A stretch of 64,000 bases of DNA from Candidatus Poribacteria bacterium (GTDB lineage: Bacteria > Poribacteria > WGA-4E > WGA-3G): NCBI GenBank assembly GCA_026710795.1, contig JAPOQK010000073.1, forward strand, positions 1 to 64,000, given 5' to 3'. A model generated the notes under the pieces. That model was not told the origin of the DNA and ran no database searches. It saw only the letters and a list, made by a program, of their open reading frames with translations. The position numbers and the translations under genes are program-made. Positions 47,989 through 58,134 of the stretch are shown in pieces; the first letter of the stretch is position 1; every line of letters begins with the position of its first letter.

Positions 47989-48990
47989 ATGGACAAAATA
48001 TATAAAGTTGCAATCATCGGTTGTGGTGGGATTTCCCACATGCACGCTGGATGGTATGTGAATGAACCAAGAACAGAGATTACCGCAATCTCAGATATTG
48101 ATGAAGGACGACTTAGTGCTTATGGCGAAAAGTATGAGGTCGAAAACCATTACACCGATTACGTTGAAATGCTCCAAGCAGAAGAAATCGATCTCGTTTC
48201 AGTCTGTACACGTCCGAAACACCATGCACCGATTGTCGTTGAGGCTGCAAAACACGGTGTCAAAGGTATACTGTCCGAGAAACCGATGGCAGAAAATCTC
48301 GGACAGGGAAAAACGATGCTTGAGTCCTGTGCACAAAACGGTGTAAAATTGGCAATTGACCATCAAGTTCGGTTCAGCACCCCATATCAGCATGCAAGAC
48401 AGATGATTATAGACGGCGCAATCGGTGACATCTTCCGCATTCACGGTATCTGTGGTGGTGGAGACCTAAAGGACAACGCCACGCACACCGTTGACCTTAT
48501 GCTTTATCTACACAATGACCTTCCTGTCAGTTGGGTTATTGGGCAGATTGAACGCATCGGCACACCGACAAAATACGATCTACACTCCGAGGATTTCGCA
48601 GTTGGTTACTTCAAGTTTGAGGATAATGTTCGCGGCGTCATAGAATCAGGCAACGATACCGCACCCGGTTACCACCATATTTACTGTTACGGAACAGAGG
48701 GTGAAATAGAACTGGCTGCTCCCGGTGGACCGGGAATCCGTTACCGAAATCAGGAGACAGGTGGTGCATGGGAAACACCGGAACTACCACCCGGAATTAC
48801 TCCTATCCGAGATCTAATTAATGCCATTGAGGAAGACAGAGAACATCGCTCAAGTGGTCATTGTGGATACGCGACCCTTGAACTACTTATGGCAATCTAT
48901 GAGTCATCTCGAAAAAGACAACGTGTTCAGTTGCCAATGGAAGAGATGGAATCACCATTAACCCTGATGATTGAAGATGGATGGGTGTAA
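47989..48990 (+). CDS. Gfo/Idh/MocA family oxidoreductase
   Basis: YKVAIIGCGGISHMHAGWY, VSVCTRPKHHAPIVVEAAKHGVKGILSEKPMAENL. Confidence 0.92.
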   Translation: MDKIYKVAIIGCGGISHMHAGWYVNEPRTEITAISDIDEGRLSAYGEKYEVENHYTDYVEMLQAEEIDLVSVCTRPKHHAPIVVEAAKHGVKGILSEKPMAENLGQGKTMLESCAQNGVKLAIDHQVRFSTPYQHARQMIIDGAIGDIFRIHGICGGGDLKDNATHTVDLMLYLHNDLPVSWVIGQIERIGTPTKYDLHSEDFAVGYFKFEDNVRGVIESGNDTAPGYHHIYCYGTEGEIELAAPGGPGIRYRNQETGGAWETPELPPGITPIRDLINAIEEDREHRSSGHCGYATLELLMAIYESSRKRQRVQLPMEEMESPLTLMIEDGWV

Positions 48991-49032
48991 AGTGACATAG
49001 ATAACCTTCCATGTAACATTTGGAGAAAACAG

Positions 49033-49659
49033 ATGGACAATGATTTCGATATTATCACAATGTATATGATTGTACTCCCAATTATATTTGGTGTTATGGC
49101 TGCCTTTTTCTTAATAATTGGAATGCGGGGAATTATAACCAAGCGACCATTCTTAGTGTCAAATAAATGGCTGCTTTGGATGATGTCGATTGTTTTCGTA
49201 CCACTAATTTGTCAACCTTTGTTTTTTTACCCACCTGACATAGGTCTCTTAGGATGGTTAAATCCAGCATTATATATCGTTGTTCTTGTAATGATGTTTA
49301 TTGCATTGAAGGGTTATGTTGCATATGGTGTAACCGATATGTCGTTTCGTGAAGCACTACTCGCAGCACTTGATAAGTTACAGTTACCACACGAAGAAAC
49401 CCTTTCTATTATAAGGCTTACGTCCCTTGATACATACCTCCAAGTGTCCGTTCAGTCATGGGTGGGAGCAGGACAGATCAAAATTAAACAACGCGAACAA
49501 CGTGCTCAACTTGCGGAGATAGTTAGGGAAATGAATGTGCATTTTCAAATATCGTCTGCCGCTGCAAACCTTACATCCTGCATTTTCTTTGTAGTTACGG
49601 GAGTGTTGATGGTTGTTGGTGGAATTGGGGTAGTGTTTTTATTCCAAAATATCGGGTGA
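49033..49659 (+). CDS. Hypothetical membrane protein (four predicted TM segments)
   Basis: 208-aa ORF with hydrophobic segments at both ends. Confidence 0.6.
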   Translation: MDNDFDIITMYMIVLPIIFGVMAAFFLIIGMRGIITKRPFLVSNKWLLWMMSIVFVPLICQPLFFYPPDIGLLGWLNPALYIVVLVMMFIALKGYVAYGVTDMSFREALLAALDKLQLPHEETLSIIRLTSLDTYLQVSVQSWVGAGQIKIKQREQRAQLAEIVREMNVHFQISSAAANLTSCIFFVVTGVLMVVGGIGVVFLFQNIG

Positions 49660-49707
49660 TAATATTACAAGTGCATAAGCATTTCTGGTAGGTATATTGC
49701 AGAACTA

Positions 49708-51564
49708 ATGATTTCAGAGAATTCTCAGTCAAAAAGTGAATCTATATCAATAAAAATTATCTTATGTTGCATATTGATTGCATCTTTTAGTTTGGTATTA
49801 CGAAACCTTGGACACAGCAAGATTCACTTTTGGGACGAAGGTTTTCATGCCATTGTCGCACGAAATTTAACGAAGCATCCGTTCAAATTCACACTATACG
49901 ATCAACCTTGGCTTGAATATGATTACAAACATTGGGGAAATAACCACATTTGGCTACATAAACCGCCTGTGGCGATGTGGAAAATATGTCTCTCACATTT
50001 TATATTTGGTATCAATGCCTTTGCCCTACGTTTACCATCTGCTATAAGTCTTGTTTTATCAGCATGGTTGACATTTAGAATCGCTTCCGATCTGTTCGAT
50101 AAACGGACAGGTCTCATCGCAGCGTTTTTTCAGGCATTTAACCCATTTCTTTTTGCATCTGTTCATGGATATCGGTTTTCTGATCACATTGACATCGCCT
50201 TGTTGCTTTGGGTTCAAGTATCATGTTGGTTTTTGCTTCGTGCAATTCGGACAGGGAAAAGGAGAAATTACATCTTATCTGGAGTAGCAATGGGCATTGC
50301 TTATCTCTCAAAAAGTTATCTGGCACTTATAACTTTCGGTATTGCGTTTGTTGTGTGGTTTGTAAAATGGGGCAAACAGAGAATCCGAACATTAAGGAAA
50401 TCTACAAATGGTATGGCTACGGTTGAGACGCAAGAGTCGGAGGACGCAGTATTAGATGATAAGGAAATGCAAATTCGACTCAAAGATGTTGGTTTGCTTC
50501 TTCTGGTTGGTATTGGCACTGTCGCTCCTTGGGCAATCTATTGTTTGATAAGATTCCCTCGGGAATTTATATGGGAACATAGACGCGTTCTTGAACATCT
50601 AAATACAAATATTGAAGGGTGGAAAGCAAGTTGGGATAGACCACTGTTTGAATATATGCCGCTTTTTTATCCGTTTTTCTATGCTGCACTTTTTGCTATT
50701 GTGTTGTGTCTGCTTGTGTTGCTGGTTAGAAGATGGAAGTTACCTGTATTATTCGTGTTAGCATGGGCAATCGGGGTTATTGTTCCACATACCCTCGCAC
50801 AAACGAAAACACCTTCAGCGACAATGATTGCTGTGCCACCCCTGCTCATCTGTCTTGCTGTGGTTATCAGTCAAGCATGGCAACGAAAAGATTGGTTTTA
50901 CACATCAATCTGGGGTGCATCAATGCTGTCTATTGTGATTATCACTACTTTAGCAACAAGAATTAACGGACGCATACAAATTCGTAATGTTCTTCCAATA
51001 GACTGGATCAAGAGTTTCGCACCTTTTATGCATAAACATTTCTGGATAACTGAACAACTCATCGGATTTGGTGTCTTACTCGGTTTATTTATTGGAATAT
51101 ATTATCTCATACGTCAAAGAGATTGGCAAAGGTGGGTATGGGTCAGTGTTCGTTATGTAGCACTCGTAATTGTCATTTTTTACACTGTGAGTTATGTTGA
51201 GGCAGCATACAAGGTTACACAACGTAATGAACGAATTCCTTTGTATGTCGTTAGCGGTAAACGGATTCAACAGGAAATGCCGAAAAATGTGTGCTTTTTT
51301 CTTGACGAAACCCGGACAGGCGCACATTTTGATCTGATGTATTATGCCGACAGATCAACATACCTGATTAAAGTTACTAACGATGATGAGTTACGCAATC
51401 TTGAACTGAAAGCAAAGGAGGCACGGCAAGCAGGCGCAATTCCATATCTATTTTCTGTAACAGAAATGGAGTATGAATATCCGTTGTATATTGAAGACGA
51501 GGTAGATATAGGCAACGGTAAGAAACAGAGGTATAGGATTTTTGAAATCACAGAAACACAGTGA
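49708..51564 (+). CDS. ArnT/GT39-like dolichyl-phosphate-mannose-type glycosyltransferase
   Basis: 618-aa polytopic ORF; NLGHSKIHFWDEGFHAIVARNLTKHPFKFTLYDQPW...HKPPVAMW...FALRLPSAISLVLSAW. Confidence 0.88.
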   Translation: MISENSQSKSESISIKIILCCILIASFSLVLRNLGHSKIHFWDEGFHAIVARNLTKHPFKFTLYDQPWLEYDYKHWGNNHIWLHKPPVAMWKICLSHFIFGINAFALRLPSAISLVLSAWLTFRIASDLFDKRTGLIAAFFQAFNPFLFASVHGYRFSDHIDIALLLWVQVSCWFLLRAIRTGKRRNYILSGVAMGIAYLSKSYLALITFGIAFVVWFVKWGKQRIRTLRKSTNGMATVETQESEDAVLDDKEMQIRLKDVGLLLLVGIGTVAPWAIYCLIRFPREFIWEHRRVLEHLNTNIEGWKASWDRPLFEYMPLFYPFFYAALFAIVLCLLVLLVRRWKLPVLFVLAWAIGVIVPHTLAQTKTPSATMIAVPPLLICLAVVISQAWQRKDWFYTSIWGASMLSIVIITTLATRINGRIQIRNVLPIDWIKSFAPFMHKHFWITEQLIGFGVLLGLFIGIYYLIRQRDWQRWVWVSVRYVALVIVIFYTVSYVEAAYKVTQRNERIPLYVVSGKRIQQEMPKNVCFFLDETRTGAHFDLMYYADRSTYLIKVTNDDELRNLELKAKEARQAGAIPYLFSVTEMEYEYPLYIEDEVDIGNGKKQRYRIFEITETQ

Positions 51565-51667
51565 TTATATTTACTGGAGTGTCAATCGACAATAAATGGT
51601 ATAATATAAGTATCAACTACATTTTCTGTTGGGCAATTAATCATTACCCGATAGGGAGGTAAGAAAT

Positions 51668-54600
51668 ATGAAAATACTGCGATATAGTATTTTATTTACG
51701 GTTTTAGCATTTTCCACACTATCTGTCAATGCGGGGGAAGATTGGAAAGCACTTGATGTTGGAAATCTGTCTTCTGCTATATTCAACACTGCAGTTGTAG
51801 GGTACCCAAGAAACCCTTCACAAAATCCATCAGGATGGTGGCCCGCAGGTACAAACGATTCATACATCTTTGAAGGAGATATCTGGATCGGAGCTAAAAA
51901 GAATGGAGAAATCGGTGTCGCTGAATCCGATGGAAGACAAAGTGAAATTTGGCCCATTGACCATATAACACCTGAAGAATTCGATCCGACAATATATAAT
52001 AGTGAAGACGAAGTATATATTCGCAAACCCGGAGTAACAACAAAAGGAACACCGACAAACCAATCAATTCGCTTCAAATGTACCGACACAAATCCTGAAG
52101 CAAATAAAGGGTTGATACTCGGTTTAGAACTTGAAGTTCACGGTTTCCAATGGAGTTATGCACCACTGTACGACTTTTTTATTCTTGAATATAACGTCAA
52201 AAACGTCGGAGAAGACACCCTTGAAGATGTATTTATGGCTTTCCGCTACGATGTAGATATTTCCAGTAACGAAACAGGTACAGCAAGTTACTCAGCGGAT
52301 GATTTCGTTGCGTTGGATCAAACACCAGACGGTCTCAATCCTGAAGGTCATCCAAACAGATATCTCTCTTACGGTTTCTCTAACGCCTCTGCACCAGGGT
52401 ATATTGGTCTGCGAGTCTTGGATGCATACTTAGGTGAAGATCCGGAAGATGCAATTGCTAAAATCCCATTTACTGCACACAAACGGATTACCATTGACAC
52501 AGACCCTACAACGGATGCTGAGATGTACGCACTTATCAGCACACCCGGTGTTGAACCGCTTCCCGCCAACTACGACGATCAACGTTTCATCCAGTCTTAT
52601 GGACCGATTGAAACGCTTGCCCCTGGAGATACATTCAACGTCATCATAGCGGTGGCAATCGGTGAAGGACTTGCAGGTCTGCAGACATCATCGGACTGGG
52701 CACAGAAGTTATACGACGACGTCTATGTTGCACCAGCACCACCACCCTCGCCTCTCGTTGTTGCTTATCCTGCCGATGGACAGGTGTCACTCGTATGGGA
52801 AAGTGCTGGACGTTGGGTTGATAACGATGTCAAAAAAAGTATTGAAGAGTATGTTGATATAACCGATCCAGAAAAAATCTTTGAAGGGTACAGAGTTTAT
52901 AGACGTGATACCGCTTACGATGAAAACACTGGAAAACCTGTAGAAGACTGGAAATTGTTGATGGAGTTTGACAGACCGAGTGCTACTGGAAACTACTTTA
53001 CGGTTGCGCATGTCGGTAAGCAGTCAGATGCTACCATTGAAAACATGGGAGATGAACCCTTTTTTGCTGATTTTTTCAAGAATGCGACGTATGCTATCAA
53101 ATTCAATTCCAGCACAAGTTTTGAGGTGATAAATACAACACTATGGGAAGTGATGACATATAATTCCGATTTCCCATCAGATGGGGGTGGATATGTTGTC
53201 GTAAAAGACCCTGATACAGGTGAACCGTATCCTGATGGAACATATCGATCGGGTGAACAAATATATTTTGGTGGGTTATACGTTAAAATTACCGATGGTC
53301 CTGATGGTCCACCTGTGGCTGGAGATATATTTCAAGTAGTTTCCACTACATCACAAGCACTCGGTGAAGATGCGGGGATCAAGAATTTCTATACGGACGC
53401 AGGCTTAACCAACGGAATTCAGTATACCTATGCTGTCACCTCTTACGATACAGGAAACCCCAAAAAAGCCTTACCCGCGATGGAAAGTAGTCAGATTGAA
53501 ACGATGGTTCATGTTGTTCCACGCGCACATCCCGCAGGTTATAGAGAACCGATCGTAGATGTAGAACAGGACGCAACTGTTGCAGTCACCATTGAACCTA
53601 TGGTGATAGTCCCGAGTAAAGTTACGGGCAATCAATATAAGATTGTTTGGTATGGAGCTAAGCAGACAGGACCGGGGGCGTATATCACAGGTCCCGGTTA
53701 TCAACCTCCTGCTTACGAAATCATTGATACAACAATGAATCAGACGGTCGTAGAAAAAACAACGTTCGATTGGTATGATGCCAATCACTATGAGGCGTAT
53801 GAAGCACGCACACCGATGTTTGACGGTATCATCTTGAAGATGACAGGGGTTGATGTGACTTACGACACTCCAGACGAAAACCCAATTAACAACGTTAAAT
53901 TGACAGCAGGCACTGTCACAGACTGGTCAGTGATTATCGAATCTCCTGGTGCTGGTGAAAATACGTGGCCCAATATCTTCTGGGCAACTTATTATCTCCC
54001 ACATACCTTTTCTATCACATTTACTGATGATACGCATGTCAAGGTGGTAGACGAAGATACAGGTGAGGAAGTCGAATTCAACGACCAACGTGCTGATGGA
54101 TATGCTATCTTGACAGGTGCAGGTTGGAGTGATGAATATGTTCCGCAGGACACGGTAGGCTATTTCCGAATTTACATTCGTGGTGCTTACGTATACATAA
54201 TGGATCCCAACGGTGAAATATCCGAAGGGGATGTATTCACCGTTGAAATGGGGGGCGTTGCTGCACCACGGGATAATGACGAGATTCTAATCGCAACACA
54301 AGGTGAGTCGCTTGAACCTGAAAATATTGAAGCAGATCTCAGCAGAATTCGTGTTGTGCCAAACCCTTACTTTGTCACGAACAAAGCGGTAATCGCTGAA
54401 GGTACAGATAAAATCTTTTTCATGCGTCTTCCTCCGCGATGTACTATCCGCATCTATACATTGACTGGTGAATTAGTGCGGGAAATCAAACACGAAAGTA
54501 CAGACTCTTTCAACCCAGATGAACGTTTAGCACAGGGAGACAAAGGTGGTACTGCAGAATTTGATCTCCTCAACCGCTACAAACAGGCAATTGCAAGTGG

Positions 54601-54685
54601 TGTTTACATTTACCATGTTGAGGCACAAGATGGAAGCAATAATGTCATCGGGAATAAGATCGGAAGGTTCGCAATCATACGATAA
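51668..54685 (+). CDS. Large secreted protein with C-terminal T9SS/FlgD-like sorting-type domain
   Basis: 1005-aa ORF; signal peptide; C-term IRVVPNPYFVTNKAVI...RCTIRIYTLTGELVREIKHES...ASGVYIYHVEAQDGSNNVIGNKIGRFAIIR. Confidence 0.8.
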   Translation: MKILRYSILFTVLAFSTLSVNAGEDWKALDVGNLSSAIFNTAVVGYPRNPSQNPSGWWPAGTNDSYIFEGDIWIGAKKNGEIGVAESDGRQSEIWPIDHITPEEFDPTIYNSEDEVYIRKPGVTTKGTPTNQSIRFKCTDTNPEANKGLILGLELEVHGFQWSYAPLYDFFILEYNVKNVGEDTLEDVFMAFRYDVDISSNETGTASYSADDFVALDQTPDGLNPEGHPNRYLSYGFSNASAPGYIGLRVLDAYLGEDPEDAIAKIPFTAHKRITIDTDPTTDAEMYALISTPGVEPLPANYDDQRFIQSYGPIETLAPGDTFNVIIAVAIGEGLAGLQTSSDWAQKLYDDVYVAPAPPPSPLVVAYPADGQVSLVWESAGRWVDNDVKKSIEEYVDITDPEKIFEGYRVYRRDTAYDENTGKPVEDWKLLMEFDRPSATGNYFTVAHVGKQSDATIENMGDEPFFADFFKNATYAIKFNSSTSFEVINTTLWEVMTYNSDFPSDGGGYVVVKDPDTGEPYPDGTYRSGEQIYFGGLYVKITDGPDGPPVAGDIFQVVSTTSQALGEDAGIKNFYTDAGLTNGIQYTYAVTSYDTGNPKKALPAMESSQIETMVHVVPRAHPAGYREPIVDVEQDATVAVTIEPMVIVPSKVTGNQYKIVWYGAKQTGPGAYITGPGYQPPAYEIIDTTMNQTVVEKTTFDWYDANHYEAYEARTPMFDGIILKMTGVDVTYDTPDENPINNVKLTAGTVTDWSVIIESPGAGENTWPNIFWATYYLPHTFSITFTDDTHVKVVDEDTGEEVEFNDQRADGYAILTGAGWSDEYVPQDTVGYFRIYIRGAYVYIMDPNGEISEGDVFTVEMGGVAAPRDNDEILIATQGESLEPENIEADLSRIRVVPNPYFVTNKAVIAEGTDKIFFMRLPPRCTIRIYTLTGELVREIKHESTDSFNPDERLAQGDKGGTAEFDLLNRYKQAIASGVYIYHVEAQDGSNNVIGNKIGRFAIIR

Positions 54686-54710
54686 CGGCACCCCGTTTTA
54701 GGAGAAAAAT

Positions 54711-55841
54711 ATGCACAAGACTATTTTGTATCAAAAGTCACAAGACTATAAAATAGCAAAGGGACAGAAGGTTGATACATCTCTTCTATCAATCTTGCTT
54801 ATGGTTGCTATGATGTTTTCATTGAACGTTTCCAGTTACGCAACAACAAATGTTGGCACTGCTGGTGCACAATTTCTCAAAATTGGACCGGGCGCGCGGG
54901 TTGATAGTTTAGGTGGCACATTCGGTGCAATTGCTAACGATGTTACCACTATCTATTGGAATCCTGCTGGACTCAGCCAACTTGAAAAGACCAGTTTCTC
55001 AGATACACATACGGTATGGCTTGCAGATGTCCGTTACAACTATCTCGCGTTTGCTACACCGATAGAGAAGGTCGGCACGTTAGGTGCCAGTGTCACATTT
55101 CTCAACGTTCCCGATACGGAAATCACTACTCTTGACAAACCTGATGGCACTGGACTTTGGTATTCCGCATGGGATACTGCTGTCTCGTTAGCGTATTCCA
55201 GACAGCTTTATCGAAAGGAATCCGGGGCTAATCTCTCCTTCGGTATCAATGCAAAGTATATTCATCAGCAAATTCATCGGGAAAGTGCAAAAGGCGTTGC
55301 AATAGACATCGGGACTTTATACCACACAGGTTGGCGAAGTCTGCGTATCGGCATGTGCTTTTCAAACTTTGGTCCTGAGATGAGTTTCAGCGGACCTGAT
55401 CTTGAGGCTGGGACTGAAGTTGCTGGCGAGGAACAAATTGCAGAATATTCACCCCATCCAGATACTACGAACCCAACACGTAAAGCGGAGCTGGATACCG
55501 TTGAATATCCGCTACCGTCTAATTTCCGTCTTGGGGTGGCTTATGACCTGATTGATGATGACAGTAATCTTCTCACTATCGCTCTTGATGGAAACCATCC
55601 GAATGATAATAGTGAACGTCTAAACCTCGGTATGGAATACTGGTACAGAAAGATGGCAGCGATCCGTGCCGGTTACAAATTCCGTTTGGGTCCTGACCAC
55701 ATCGATGATGAAGAGGGATTAACACTCGGTTTAGGTATACACCTAAATTTTGGTGCCACGATGCTATCTCTTGACTACGCATTCGCTGATTTTGGATACC
55801 TGAATGATGCACACCGTGTTAGTGTAGGGCTAAAGTTTTAA
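54711..55841 (+). CDS. PorV/PorQ (UPF0164)-like outer membrane protein
   Basis: NVGTAGAQFLKIGPGARVDSLGGTFGAIANDVTTIYWNPAGLSQLEKTSFSDTHTVWLADVRYNYLAFATP. Confidence 0.9.
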   Translation: MHKTILYQKSQDYKIAKGQKVDTSLLSILLMVAMMFSLNVSSYATTNVGTAGAQFLKIGPGARVDSLGGTFGAIANDVTTIYWNPAGLSQLEKTSFSDTHTVWLADVRYNYLAFATPIEKVGTLGASVTFLNVPDTEITTLDKPDGTGLWYSAWDTAVSLAYSRQLYRKESGANLSFGINAKYIHQQIHRESAKGVAIDIGTLYHTGWRSLRIGMCFSNFGPEMSFSGPDLEAGTEVAGEEQIAEYSPHPDTTNPTRKAELDTVEYPLPSNFRLGVAYDLIDDDSNLLTIALDGNHPNDNSERLNLGMEYWYRKMAAIRAGYKFRLGPDHIDDEEGLTLGLGIHLNFGATMLSLDYAFADFGYLNDAHRVSVGLKF

Positions 55842-55906
55842 GTAATACCAATTCTAATATTTATTGTCCCATTACTGGATTCAACCATTGTTATTGATTG
55901 GAAATC

Positions 55907-55983
55907 TTTCTTCTGTAGGATCGACCCGGGGAATGCCTTAATGGCATTCATACCGTTGATTTCTTGATTTCCCGGTCGCGATT
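55907..55983 (+). repeat. About 70-bp interspersed repeat, copy b
   Basis: ctttcttctgtaggatcgacccggggaatgccttaatggcattcataccgttgatttcttgatttcccggtcgcgat. Confidence 0.85.
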
Positions 55984-56012
55984 TCTTATCCTGCAAATCC
56001 TGGTTCAGTCTT

Positions 56013-56047
56013 CGTAGGTCGGAGCGAGCAAAGCGACCTCCGACATC
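56013..56047. repeat. 35-nt palindromic repeat, exact inverted copy of 388-422
   Basis: cgtaggtcggagcgagcaaagcgacctccgacatc. Confidence 0.85.
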
Positions 56048-56133
56048 TTTCTTCTGTAGGATCGACCCGGGGAATGCCAAATGGCATTCATACCGTTGAT
56101 TTCCCGGTCGCGACTAGGAGGTCGCTCCTACAA
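56048..56133 (+). repeat. Interspersed repeat, copy c, with CTGTAGGATCGACC...GGTCGCTCCTACA ends
   Basis: tttcttctgtaggatcgacccggggaatgccaaatggcattcataccgttgatttcccggtcgcgactaggaggtcgctcctacaag. Confidence 0.85.
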
Positions 56134-56221
56134 GTAGTTCTCAGCAAATGGCACTTTATTTATTAGAAATGGTATTATTTTGCGTTCACTCTTGTCTGAA
56201 TAGATCCAAGGATACCGAAAC

Positions 56222-57622
56222 ATGACAAACAAACCCAACATAGTATATCTTCTCTCAGATCAAATCCGTGCATGTTCTCTGCCAATATATGGCGAAACCC
56301 AGATTGAAACGCCACACATTGACCGACTCGCGCAAGAAGGCACTGTCTTTTCAAACGCAATTGCCACTGTCCCTGTCTGCACACCTTACCGTTCCATGTT
56401 ACTTACAGGACGACATCCGCAGACAACCGGTCATCTTATCAATTTCGTCAAAACCCGACACGATGAAATCGGACTCGGTGATGTATTCAACCGTAACTCT
56501 TACCGCACGGCATGGATCGGAAAATGGCATCTCCACACAGGTTCATTCCCAGAAATCGGTGGACGCGATTATGTCCCTGAAGGGCGCGACCGTATCGGAT
56601 TCCAACATTGGCGCGGTTACAACTTCCACACTGACTATTTCAATGGCACTGTAAACCTTGACAATTGGCGGAACGAAAGATGGGAAGGATATGAAACCGA
56701 TGCACTAAACCGATACGCTTTTCAGTTTATGGATGATGTACACAACGATACTCCGTTTTGTCTATTTATCTCTCCACATCAAGCACACGGTACTCCTTAC
56801 GAGTATGCCCCGCAGGAATACTATGATCGACTACCCGCTGAACTACATCTACCAGAAAACGTGTCAGATAATCAGCGAGAACGATCGTTAAATGCTTATA
56901 GACACTATCTTGCTATGATCTTAGCTGTAGACGATATGCTCGGTGAATTGATGGCGTATCTTGAAAAAACGGGTCGTGTGGATAACACGTTGCTCATCTT
57001 TGGTTCTGATCACGGCACACAAGGAGGCGCGCAAGGTCTCAACTTCTGGGCAAAGAGAGAACCCTACGAGGAATCCATCAAAGTGCCGCTCATCATGCGA
57101 CTTCCCGGTATGTTTGAAGGCAATCGGTTGTGCGACACTCTCACATCACCTGTAGACCTATTTCCATCGCTTTGTGGTTTATGTGGAATTCAGATACCGC
57201 GCACAGTGGAGGGATATGATCTGTCTGCATCTTGGCGCGGTGAAACGGATGCCTTTGAACAGGATGCTGTCCTGACAATGAACTTTGGGTCAACCTACGA
57301 TTACTTGGTTGATGGTAACGAATGGCGCGGTGTTCGCACAAAAACCAATAGTTACGCACGTTGGCTTAACGGTAAACGGATGCTATACGACATTGAAGCG
57401 GACCCGCTACAGATGAACAATCTGATTGACAACTCTGAAGCACAATCATTAGCAGAGGAGATGGAGAACGCTCTCCTAAACCAGATGGATGCTCGCAACG
57501 ATAAACTCCAACCTGCCACAAGCTATACGGATTGGTATGACGCACAACGTCGTATTGTCCGTAACGCACACGGTCCCCTCGGCCACCCCGAAGACGAACC
57601 TGATTGGTCTTTGTTGAAATGA
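56222..57622 (+). CDS. Sulfatase (arylsulfatase family, Cys-type active site)
   Basis: KPNIVYLLSDQIRACSLPIYG, VPVCTPYRSMLLTGRHP (CxPxR), LLIFGSDHGTQGG. Confidence 0.95.
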   Translation: MTNKPNIVYLLSDQIRACSLPIYGETQIETPHIDRLAQEGTVFSNAIATVPVCTPYRSMLLTGRHPQTTGHLINFVKTRHDEIGLGDVFNRNSYRTAWIGKWHLHTGSFPEIGGRDYVPEGRDRIGFQHWRGYNFHTDYFNGTVNLDNWRNERWEGYETDALNRYAFQFMDDVHNDTPFCLFISPHQAHGTPYEYAPQEYYDRLPAELHLPENVSDNQRERSLNAYRHYLAMILAVDDMLGELMAYLEKTGRVDNTLLIFGSDHGTQGGAQGLNFWAKREPYEESIKVPLIMRLPGMFEGNRLCDTLTSPVDLFPSLCGLCGIQIPRTVEGYDLSASWRGETDAFEQDAVLTMNFGSTYDYLVDGNEWRGVRTKTNSYARWLNGKRMLYDIEADPLQMNNLIDNSEAQSLAEEMENALLNQMDARNDKLQPATSYTDWYDAQRRIVRNAHGPLGHPEDEPDWSLLK

Positions 57623-57623
57623 A

Positions 57624-57653
57624 TTGACATTATTCCCTGAAATACGATATAAT
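57624..57653 (+). promoter_or_regulatory. Consensus-like sigma70 promoter TTGACA-N18-TATAAT
   Basis: ttgacattattccctgaaatacgatataat just downstream of the sulfatase stop. Confidence 0.7.
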
Positions 57654-57773
57654 TTATGAACTTTAGCAAATCTCGTGATGATATTTATGAAGCATCTGGA
57701 CACTATAAAGGCGGTGCAGCGATACGTTTTACCGGTGATCTTCCAGAAGGGGTACGTTATTTATTGTAATAGG

Positions 57774-58040
57774 TAATATCCAGTTTGATCTCTCACGTAG
57801 GTTAATCGAATTACCTCTTAAAGTAGTGCTTCTTACCACAGGCAGCGGTATTTTACCTGCAATAATCATAACCGTACGTAAATTAACCCACTTGGAGAAA
57901 CTGTTGAAAACATTGATGTCGTATGCCACGATCTGCATTTTGGATCAACTATAGATGGTGTATTAGGTTTGAATTTCTTGTCACACTTTGATCTTAACAT
58001 CTTATTCTCAACAGGAACTATTGAACTCCACCCGTACTAA
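57774..58040 (+). pseudogene. Frameshifted retropepsin-like aspartyl protease remnant
   Basis: ...LPAIIITVRKLTHL then, in another frame, GETVENIDVVCHDLHFGSTIDGVLGLNFLSHFDLNILFSTGTIELHPY* (pattern xxDGxLGxxFLxxFDxxxxFxxxxIEL). Confidence 0.6.
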
Positions 58041-58134
58041 CGTGGCAAAGGATTTTCAAGAATAACACTTGTTCCTGACTTAACTCACAATATATTCAAC
58101 CAACGAAAACGGAGTAAATAACAAACGAACAGAT

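Noticed and set aside
55907-56133. CRISPR-like appearance of spaced repeats
   Set aside because: Only two long direct copies with a different palindrome between them; repeat length, nested palindromes and spacing do not fit a CRISPR array, and no cas genes were seen.
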